NCBI GenBank assembly: GCA_947447355.1
Contig: CANFJF010000027.1
Coordinates: 1 to 44,195 of the forward strand
DNA length: 44,195 nt
Source of the DNA: Comamonadaceae bacterium
GTDB lineage: Bacteria; Pseudomonadota; Gammaproteobacteria; Burkholderiales; Burkholderiaceae_C
Direction of reading: 5' to 3'
Each line of letters opens with the position of its first letter. Positions within the stretch are counted from its first letter, which is position 1. The translations under genes and the position numbers were made by a program. Below the pieces are notes generated by a model. The model did no database searches. It worked only from the letters and a program-made list of their open reading frames with translations, and was not told the DNA's origin. Shown here one piece after another: positions 30,883 to 39,000 of the stretch.

Positions 30883-31116
30883 TTTAATAAAAATTAATCA
30901 AAATAATGAATTAAAAGATAATTAATTAGCTAAATATAAATCGTAATTGTTATTTTTTGTGAGACTTAATAATCATTGTGTAGGTATCTTCGAAGAGATC
31001 GTATGAACTCTTGAAGGTATCGTCTCAATGAAAGTCAATGGCTCCCTGCGCAACCTGCCCCGGAACACATCCCGAGGCTGTTCCTTTTGCGTCAACGATC
31101 GTCTCAACTGATTGAG
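30883..31116 (+). promoter_or_regulatory. AT-rich intergenic region before the secretion operon
   Basis: The first 80 bp are almost pure A/T (TAATTTAATAAAAATTAATC and on), in strong contrast to the surrounding GC-rich genes. A perfect 10-bp palindrome TCTTCGAAGA lies at 30987–30996, and GGTATC occurs on both sides of it (30983 and 31016). No gene is supported. This is the likely promoter/operator region of the type I secretion operon, and the AT tract may bind an H-NS/MvaT-like silencer. Both are inference. Confidence 0.5.
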
Positions 31117-32412
31117 ATGATGAAGCCGTTGAGGTTGGGATTCACTTTCCGCGACAGTCTTGGTCTAGCCCTACGGGCAATGCCAAGGGTGGCTGTTTGC
31201 ACTTTGTTCTCGATATGTTCAGCGGCTGCTGCGACAGCCGCTCCCATCGAACTGAACGCTGTCCTGCGCGAAGCCGTCACCCAGCACCCCGACGTACGTT
31301 CCCGCCGGGACGACCAACAAGCCGCAGTTGCGCGGCTGGAAGCTGCCCGATGGGGCCACTTCCCGGGTCTCAGTGCACAGGTCGAAACCCGCAGCGGTGG
31401 GCCGCAAACGGTCATGCGCTTAGAACAACCTGTGTGGAACGGCGGCCGCATCAGCAGCCAAATCGACGCTTCCCAAGCTGAGCTGAACGTGGCTGGTGCC
31501 ACGCTGAGCGAGACACAGCTTGACGTGTTGCAGCGCAGTGCCGGTGCATTCTTTGACATCTTGCGGCTGGAGTCACGCCTCAAAACCGCCCTGGCCAACG
31601 AAGCCGAGCACCAGCGCCTGCTCGAAATCATTCAACGCCGGGTCGCCGCAGAAGTCAGCCCGTCCACCGACGAAACCCAGGCTGCAGCGCGTTGGCGCCA
31701 AGCCATCACCGAGCGGATCCAGACCACACGGCAAATTGAGACCGCGCGGCTGTTGCTGGCACAGCTGGTCGGCAAGACCGTGGATGAGTTGCTACCGCCG
31801 AACGCGATCAAGATGGACCGCTGGAACGAAGCCACCTTGCTCGATGAAGCGATGCGCGTGTCCCCCGAACGGCAGCGTTTGGTCGCGCAGATTGACGCGG
31901 CCGAGGCCCAGATTGGCTTGGCCAAGTCGCAGATCATGCCGAGCGTGGTGGTCGGCTACCAATCCATCGTGGGCACGCTGCCCTACGGCGAAGACCGCGG
32001 GCGTGCCTATATCGGCTTGCAGGTACAAACCGGCGGCGGCTTGTCTAACTTTGCCAACGTGCGCGCGGCGGTGTCCAAAAAAACCGCTGCCGTCGAGGCC
32101 ATTGAAGCCCATGACCGCCGGCTCACGCAAAGCGTTCGCACCAGCTGGGCCGAGAGCCTCGCCTTGACAGAGCAAGTTGAGCCCGTGCGCAAGCTACTGC
32201 TCGGCTCTGAAGCCATCGTTGCCTCCTACCTTCGCCAGTTTCAGGTGGGCCGCAAAAACTGGCTCGACGTCTTGAACGCCCAGCGCGAAAAGACCCAAGC
32301 CGAATACTCATTTTCTGACCTCGAATACCCGCTCATGCTTTCTAGCGTCAGGCTGCTGCTGCTCGCTGGGCGTTGGGATTCCGCCAACTTGAACCTCCGC
32401 TATGCGCCATAA
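31117..32412 (+). CDS. TolC-family outer membrane protein of a type I secretion system
   Basis: A roughly 431-residue outer-membrane efflux protein forming the exit duct of a type I secretion machine. The signal peptide is visible (CTLFSICSAAAATAAP). The TolC repeat architecture appears as ELNAVLREAVTQHPDVRSRR, RLEQPVWNGGRISSQIDAS, RRVAAEVSPSTDETQAAARW and, near the end, LRQFQVGRKNWLDVLNAQRE. This AggA/LapE-like pattern is typical of adhesin export. Starts at 31117 and 31120 are both possible; neither has a strong ribosome binding site. Its stop overlaps the ABC transporter start by 11 bases. Confidence 0.88.
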   Translation: MMKPLRLGFTFRDSLGLALRAMPRVAVCTLFSICSAAAATAAPIELNAVLREAVTQHPDVRSRRDDQQAAVARLEAARWGHFPGLSAQVETRSGGPQTVMRLEQPVWNGGRISSQIDASQAELNVAGATLSETQLDVLQRSAGAFFDILRLESRLKTALANEAEHQRLLEIIQRRVAAEVSPSTDETQAAARWRQAITERIQTTRQIETARLLLAQLVGKTVDELLPPNAIKMDRWNEATLLDEAMRVSPERQRLVAQIDAAEAQIGLAKSQIMPSVVVGYQSIVGTLPYGEDRGRAYIGLQVQTGGGLSNFANVRAAVSKKTAAVEAIEAHDRRLTQSVRTSWAESLALTEQVEPVRKLLLGSEAIVASYLRQFQVGRKNWLDVLNAQREKTQAEYSFSDLEYPLMLSSVRLLLLAGRWDSANLNLRYAP

Positions 32413-34663
32413 ATTTTCCGGACCACCCGCCACACCCAGTGTCCCCGTGCTGAGCCACGCTGAAGCGCTGTTGATGGACGACACCGCCCTGTCTGGCCTG
32501 CTGTCACGCATGGCGGCGCTGCTCGGTCATGCGGTGCCTGCGCACCGCTTTGGCATGGTGGAACACAGTCAAGACGGCGTGGTGTTGGCGCAGCTGCCGC
32601 GCCAACAAAAAGCCATTGAAATGTGGAAGGCCCGCTTTCCAGGGGCGCCTATTCACATCTTGCGCCCTGACGACCTTGACCCCGGCTCTTTTCCGCTGTT
32701 GTGGATGGCCGCCGACGGTCAAGACGTGCGGCTGGTGCGTGGCCGGCTCAGCCACGGCGCGTGTTCAACAGAAACCGCGGCGGGCCAATCCGAAGAGCTC
32801 GACGTTGCCACGGTCGCCAGCGGAACGCTGCTGTCCTTGCGCGCAGACGCCGGCAGCCAACACGATGCCGACACTCCGCGCACGGCCACCGACTGGTTTG
32901 CCTTCGCCATTCGCAAGCACCGCCGGATCTTCATGGAAGGCGTTTTTGCCACCTTCATGATCAGCGCCATTGGGCTGGTGTCTGCTATGTACACCATGCA
33001 GGTGTACGACCGCGTCGTGCCCACCAAAGGCTATTCCACCTTGTGGGTGCTCACCATCGGCGTCGTGCTGGCGATTGTTCTTGAGTTCACCATGAAGCAG
33101 GTCAGGGCGTACATGGTGGACCGCGCGTCTAAAGCCATCGACCAGGAACTCTCCGGTGTCTTCTTTGGCAAGGCGCTGGGCATCCGCATGGACGCGAGGC
33201 CCAACACCGTGGGCACCTTTGCTTCCCAGATTCGCCAGTTCGAGTCGGTGCGTAATTTCATGACCTCGTCGGCGCTGTTTATCTTGGCCGACGCGCCGTT
33301 TGCGCTCATGTTCATCGGCGTCATGGCGCTGATCGCCGGGCCGGTGGCCATTGTGCCGCTGGTCATGGTGCCGGTGGCTGTGCTCACGGGCTTGTACTTT
33401 CGCAAGCCTATTGAGCGCCTCACGGGCGAGAACATGACCGAGTCCAACCGCAAAAACGGTTTGCTCATTGAGGCCGTCGACGGCATCGAGTCCATCAAAG
33501 CGGCCGGGGGCGAGTGGAAGATGCATGACCGCTACCGCAGCTTGACGGCCACCATCGCGGTGAGCGAGCTCAAGCTCAAAACCCTGACCGCCCGTGCCAC
33601 CAACTTGGCGCAAGGTATCCAGCAATTCAACTACGTCGGCTTGATTGTGGTGGGCGCTTATGCCATCAGCACCGGCCAGCTCACCATGGGCGGGCTGATT
33701 GCGTGCTCCATCATCAGCGGCCGCGCACTGGGGCCACTGGCGCAAATTCCGCAGCTCATCGTGCAGTGGCAGCATGCCAAAACGGCGCTCAAGTCGCTCG
33801 ACGCCATCATGGCCATGCCCAGCGACCGCAGCGGTGAAGAACGCCTGATGGTGCCCGACAGCTGCACCGGCCAGCTGCAAATGGACAAAGCCGTCTTTGC
33901 CTACCGCGCAGACCAAGCCACGCTTGAAGTGGCCGCCCTCAGCATCCAGCCCGGTGAGCGCATTGCGGTGCTGGGCGCCGTGGGCTCGGGCAAGTCAACC
34001 CTCGTCAAAATGCTCTCAGGGCTCTACAAGCCCAAGACCGGCAGCGTCTTGCTCGACGGCATTGACATGGACCAACTCGCTCCCGAGTTTGTGCGTGAGC
34101 ACATTGGTTACCTGCCGCAAGACGTGCGGCTTTTCAACGGCACGCTGCGCGACAACCTCACGCTCGGCTTGCCAGCGCCCAACGACAGCTTGGTCTTGCG
34201 CGCTGCGCGCTTGACGGGGCTGGACCAAGTCATTCAAAACCACCCCAAAGGGTTGGAGCTTGAAATCAATGAAGGCGGGCGCGGCCTGTCGGGTGGCCAG
34301 CGCCAGCTGGTGGGCTTGACCCGCTTGCTGCTGGCACAGCCCCGCATCATGCTGCTTGACGAGCCGACCGCGTCGATGGACATCCAACTGGAAGCGCGCG
34401 TCATGAAGCACCTGTTTGAAGACATTGCACCGTCGTCTGTGCTGGTGGTGGTGACCCACAAGATGGGCTTGCTGCCGCACGTCAACCGCATCATCGTGGT
34501 CGACAAAGGGCGCATTGTGGCCGACGGCCCGCGCGACCAAATACTGGCCCGCATGCGCGAAGCCCGGCCAACGCCTGTCACAGCTCCAAGCGCTCAAAGC
34601 GCTCAAGGCGTTCAAGGGGCACAAGCCGCGCAAAACGACCAGGCTGAGGTGGCCGCAGCATGA
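32402..34663 (+). CDS. Type I secretion ABC transporter (LapB/HlyB-like)
   Basis: A 753-residue exporter fusing a degenerate peptidase-like N-terminal domain (about 20–150, lacking an obvious catalytic Cys motif), a six-helix membrane domain (about 180–450) and an ATPase domain. Walker A is GAVGSGKST (525–533), Q-loop YLPQDVRLFNGTLRDN, signature LSGGQRQ (629–635), Walker B IMLLDEP (649–655) and switch His in VVTHK. This matches LapB-type exporters of giant adhesins rather than bacteriocin exporters. The C-terminus has an unusual Gln/Ala/Ser-rich tail (SAQSAQGVQGAQAAQ). It is coupled to the tolC-like gene (11-bp overlap) and the HlyD-like gene (ATGA). Confidence 0.92.
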   Translation: MRHKFSGPPATPSVPVLSHAEALLMDDTALSGLLSRMAALLGHAVPAHRFGMVEHSQDGVVLAQLPRQQKAIEMWKARFPGAPIHILRPDDLDPGSFPLLWMAADGQDVRLVRGRLSHGACSTETAAGQSEELDVATVASGTLLSLRADAGSQHDADTPRTATDWFAFAIRKHRRIFMEGVFATFMISAIGLVSAMYTMQVYDRVVPTKGYSTLWVLTIGVVLAIVLEFTMKQVRAYMVDRASKAIDQELSGVFFGKALGIRMDARPNTVGTFASQIRQFESVRNFMTSSALFILADAPFALMFIGVMALIAGPVAIVPLVMVPVAVLTGLYFRKPIERLTGENMTESNRKNGLLIEAVDGIESIKAAGGEWKMHDRYRSLTATIAVSELKLKTLTARATNLAQGIQQFNYVGLIVVGAYAISTGQLTMGGLIACSIISGRALGPLAQIPQLIVQWQHAKTALKSLDAIMAMPSDRSGEERLMVPDSCTGQLQMDKAVFAYRADQATLEVAALSIQPGERIAVLGAVGSGKSTLVKMLSGLYKPKTGSVLLDGIDMDQLAPEFVREHIGYLPQDVRLFNGTLRDNLTLGLPAPNDSLVLRAARLTGLDQVIQNHPKGLELEINEGGRGLSGGQRQLVGLTRLLLAQPRIMLLDEPTASMDIQLEARVMKHLFEDIAPSSVLVVVTHKMGLLPHVNRIIVVDKGRIVADGPRDQILARMREARPTPVTAPSAQSAQGVQGAQAAQNDQAEVAAA

Positions 34664-35853
34664 AGATCTTTTGGTTCCTCCATTCCAACACCGGCAAGAC
34701 CCCTGTGGTCGAAGACCTGCGCGGCTCGCGTTGGGTCATGATCGTTACTTTTCTGTCACTCGCCGCCTTTTTCGCGTGGGCCTACTTTGCCAAGCTCGAC
34801 GAAATTACCCGTGCCCCTGGCACCGTTATTTCTTCTTCCCGCACCCAGGTTATTCAGTCGCAAGACGGCGGCACGCTGGAGGCCTTGCTGGTCAAAGAAG
34901 GCGACACCGTCGAGGCCGGGCAAACACTGGCCCGCCTAGAGCGCACCCGCGCCGAAGCCTCCTTTTTAGAGACCCGCGCCAAAGCAGCCGGCTTGTCAGC
35001 GACGTCAGCGCGTTTGCGGGCCGAAGTCTTTGGCGGCCAACCGAAGTTCCCGGCTGACATAAGCAACTACCCGGACTTTCGGGCCAACCAACTGGCGCTC
35101 TTCAAAAAACGCCAAGAAGCGCTGAGCGAAGAACTCAAAGCCATCACCGACATGACGAGCCTGGCGACAGAAGAGCTCAACATGAACCTGCCGCTGGTCA
35201 AGTCTGGCGACGTCAGCCGCACCGAAGTGCTGCGTCTGCAACGCCAAGTGGCCGACTTGAAGTCGCAAGGCACCAACAAGCGCAACAAGTACTTTCAAGA
35301 CGCCCAGGCCGAGCTCAACAAGGTGGAAGAAGAACACGCCAGCACCCGGCAACTCATGGCCCAGCGCAAAAACCTGCTAGACCAAACCGAGCTGGTCTCA
35401 CCCATGAAGGGCATCGTTAAAAACGTCCGCATCACCACTCAAGGCGGCGTTATTCGGGCCGGTGAAGAAGTGATGCAAATCGTCCCGCTGGAAGACGACT
35501 TGTTGATCGAGGCCAAAGTCTCGCCGTCCGACATCGCCTTCATCGGCATCGGCCTCAACGCCAGCGTCAAGATCGACGCTTACGACTCCACCATCTACGG
35601 CGATTTGCCCGGCAAGCTCATCTTCATCAGCGCCGACACCCTCAGCGAAAACCTGAAGGAAAACGAAAAGCCCTACTACCGCACCCGCGTGCGCACCACC
35701 GGCCGGCAGTTCAGCGGCCGCCCCAACGCCGAGATCGACATCTTGCCCGGCATGACCGCCACCATCGAAATCAAAACCGGCCGCAAAACCGTTTTGCAGT
35801 ACCTCACCAAGCCCATCGTCAAAACCCTCAGCGAATCACTGGGAGAGCGATGA
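34660..35853 (+). CDS. HlyD-family membrane fusion protein
   Basis: A 397-residue periplasmic adaptor linking the ABC exporter to the TolC-like duct. It has a short cytosolic N-terminus, one membrane helix (about 28–48, VMIVTFLSLAAFFAWAYFA), a lipoyl/barrel-sandwich strand pattern (SQDGGTLEALLVKEGDTVEA), a long alpha-helical hairpin (about 105–235, with heptad-like repeats), the second lipoyl half (LVSPMKGIVKNVRITTQGGV), and the C-terminal beta-barrel ending ILPGMTATIEIKTGRKTVLQ. All are hallmarks of HlyD/LapC. It is the third gene of the overlapping export operon and its substrate gene starts 154 bp downstream. Confidence 0.93.
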   Translation: MKIFWFLHSNTGKTPVVEDLRGSRWVMIVTFLSLAAFFAWAYFAKLDEITRAPGTVISSSRTQVIQSQDGGTLEALLVKEGDTVEAGQTLARLERTRAEASFLETRAKAAGLSATSARLRAEVFGGQPKFPADISNYPDFRANQLALFKKRQEALSEELKAITDMTSLATEELNMNLPLVKSGDVSRTEVLRLQRQVADLKSQGTNKRNKYFQDAQAELNKVEEEHASTRQLMAQRKNLLDQTELVSPMKGIVKNVRITTQGGVIRAGEEVMQIVPLEDDLLIEAKVSPSDIAFIGIGLNASVKIDAYDSTIYGDLPGKLIFISADTLSENLKENEKPYYRTRVRTTGRQFSGRPNAEIDILPGMTATIEIKTGRKTVLQYLTKPIVKTLSESLGER

Positions 35854-35902
35854 ACCCATCAACCCTCAATCACCACTCCTCCGTTCCGTCCCGTCCCGCC
35901 CC

Positions 35903-35930
35903 CGTCATTGCGAGCGCAGCGCGGCAATCC
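35903..35930. repeat. Dispersed palindromic repeat unit (CGTCATTGCGAGC type)
   Basis: The segment begins CGTCATTGCGAGC and ends GCGGCAATCC, with ATTGC pairing with GCAAT around an inner GCG/CGC. This is the form of a widespread family of short intergenic palindromic repeats seen in many bacterial genomes, recognised here from memory. A short tandem repeat of CCGCATCCGCAC follows (35937–35960). Both lie between the HlyD-like gene and the large secreted protein gene, and could serve as an mRNA-stabilising hairpin. Confidence 0.55.
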
Positions 35931-36007
35931 ATCCCCGCACCCGCATCCGCACCCGCATCCAGTTTTTAAACCCGAAGTTAACTTTCAACCACTAGGAAAA
36001 AGAAATC

Positions 36008-39000
36008 ATGGCAATAGCGACCAAAACCAACGCACCATCCCGCATCAAAGCAGAGGGCGCTACCAACAAAGGCCAAGTCCTCACCAACGCGCTGCCCCTA
36101 CCGCTGGCTAAGCCACTGATGGGCCAGGAAGATGCACGCCAAGTCAGCAAAGTCCTCACGCAGCGCGAGCTCGACAAAAAAGAGGAAGAAGAACTGCTCG
36201 CAGCCAAGTTGGCTTTAGAAGAACTCTCGCCAGCCCTGGAAACCAATGTCATGGGCGACGTCTTGATGGCCCAGGCCTCTGTGCCTGCTGCAGGCGCCTC
36301 CAGCGGTGCTGCCGCCACGGTTGCCGCTCCAGCGTCTGCTGGTGCTGGAGCCGGTTTTGCCGGCATGAGCAGCATGGGCGTACTGGGTGTCGCCGCAGGC
36401 GTCGTTGGCGTGGCTGCTATTGCCAACAGTGGCGGTTCATCATCGTCACCCGCACCCGCACCAGCACCAGCACCAACTTTAAAAACATACACCGCGGCAG
36501 AAGCTTTTGAAATAATTGGTGGTGCGGGCCCCCTGCCTGACGCGAACACATACAGCGTTACCGGTGGAACTTTAAATACAGCTTTTGTCCTCTCCATAAA
36601 CCAGGTGGTATTGGCCAGTGCGCGCTATGACCTCCTTGAAGCTGGTGCGGTGGAGTTTGGAGTTATTGAAACTACTGCGCTCGAAATTCGAGACACAGCC
36701 GCTAATTTGTTGAGTTATGGCGATCTGAGTGAATTTGGCGCAAACGCTGTGACCGTGCTTGACAACGCTGCAGGCGTGTTGACTGTTGAAGATCACGCGG
36801 CCCTGACAGAACTGACCACCGATGACACATGGTCGTACTCGATCGCAGACACCCTTGCTGTGTTGGTCGTTGAAGGCGAGGCTGATCTGATTGTTGTTAA
36901 CGCCACCGGCGTGACCATCATCGGCGCTACGACTGCCGCCGCCGCTGACCTGAATGCACTCAACTTGGCTGCGCCTAATCTGATCGACGCGACGGTCCTC
37001 ACCGTGGTGACAGGTTCTGCTGCAGATGTGGCTGCCTACGCCAATGCGTCCATCACTGAGATTAGCAAAAGCACCATCTGGACGGCCACCATTTCAGGCA
37101 CGACAGCTGCTGCGGCTGACCTCGTTGCGATTGATTTGAACAATGGTTCGGGCAACGTGAGTGCGACCTTGATCACAACGCTCACGGGCACGGCTGCCGA
37201 CATCTTGGCAGTTGATGACGCGACGAGTATCGTCGACACAAAAGGTTGGGCAGCCACTGTTGACGCAGGGGCTACGCTGACTGAGTTGGCGGCCGTTGCC
37301 GCAGCAACTACAGGCGTTGTCACCGCAACCATCAGCGGCACCATCCTTGAATTACTCGCATTGGAAGCCGGCAACGCATGGGCCATGACGGTCACAGGCG
37401 AGCCAGCGATTGTGGATCAACTGAACGACCTTGATGCCCTTACCAGCGGCATCATCACCGCTGATGTCAGTGACACGGCAGCGGAGTTGGCGACCCTGAC
37501 GGACGGCGACAACAACTACACCGTCACCATCACAGGTGAAGTGGATCCAACAGTGACTCAGTTGCTCGCCATAGCCGATGCAACAACGCTCCCTGTGATC
37601 ATGACAAACGTCCTTGCAGTGACAGGTGGCGGCGACGCAGGGAACTTCCTAGACTTGGCTGCGTCCGCATCCAGCTTCGGCCCGGGCACGTGGACAGCAG
37701 ATGTCGGTACGCTGGAAAGCACAGACGTCGAATCCCTGAACACGCTGAACACGCTGAACGCGATGACAACTGGCATGCTCACTGCCGAGATCAGCGGTAC
37801 GGCTGCTGAGATGGCCGCACTGACGGCCAATGAGGGTGAGGTTGGCAATGCTTTCACGGTCACCCTGAGTGCCGGTAGCGCTTCTGCCGCCGATCTGCTG
37901 GCCATCGATGCCATCACAACCGTGGCTGTGAATGTCTCCAATGTGACAGTCATCACCGGCTCCAATGCCGACATTCTGCTGGTCGCTGCTGCCTATGGTG
38001 ACGAGACGTTCACGCTGGGCAACTGGTCTGCCACACTCGCCGACACGGTTACCGTGGCACAAGCCAACAGCATTGACGCTGCCAATGGCACCGGTATCCT
38101 CACCGCCACCATCGCCGATTCAAGCTTGGAGGATTTGGTCGCGTTGACGACCATTCCGAACGAAACAGTTAACGCCTACACCATCAATGTAACCGGCGTT
38201 CTCAACGGTGATGATGTTGCTGATTTGGTAAAGCTGGACGGCTTGACCACAGGCGTGATCTCCGCTTCGATCAGCAGCAATTTGTATGAATTGGATGGCT
38301 TGGACACAAAGCCAAGCAATGACTTCACCATCACAATAACCGACCCCCTTGAAGGTGGAGACGTTGCTGCCTTGAACGCGTTGGATGGCAAAACAGCTGG
38401 CGTGATCACGGCCACCATCGATGGTTCAGCAGACGCGCTAGGCGAATTGACCGCGGGCGACAACCTCTACACCGTCACCGTGTCCGCAGGCGCTGCCAAC
38501 GCAGTCGACCTGTTGGCGATAGATGCGGCAACAACGCTGACAGTCACGGCCAATCTGGTCACCAGCATCAACGGCACAGCGGAGGACATCTTGGCTGTCA
38601 AAGCTGCACCGGGCATCTTGACGACGGACGTCTGGGGTACTGACGTGACGGGTGAGGCGACGGTGGCGGAGTTGTTCTCGTTAGATGATCTGACTACGGG
38701 TACGGTCGATGCGAGTGAGGTCACCGTTGTCAGTGGCAGTGTTGCAGAGCTCAAGAGCTTGCAAGTTGCCGAAGACATCATCCTAAACACTGGCTGGTAC
38801 ATCTCGGTGACTGATCCGTCGGTGTCCATTGCTGACGCTAATATCTTGGACGACTACACCGGCGCTGCTGTCACGGCCACTATTGCCAGCGACACGGCGT
38901 TCAATTTGAATACCCTTAACGCCACCAACAATAATGTCTACCATCTGACAGTGACCGATCCTCAGGAGGGCGCTGAAGGTGTGATTGCGTTGAACTTACT

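Noticed and set aside
32765..33916. 383-codon minus-strand frame opposite the ABC exporter
   Set aside because: It is His/Gly/Arg-rich with no domain, and lies entirely opposite a gene with all ABC motifs.
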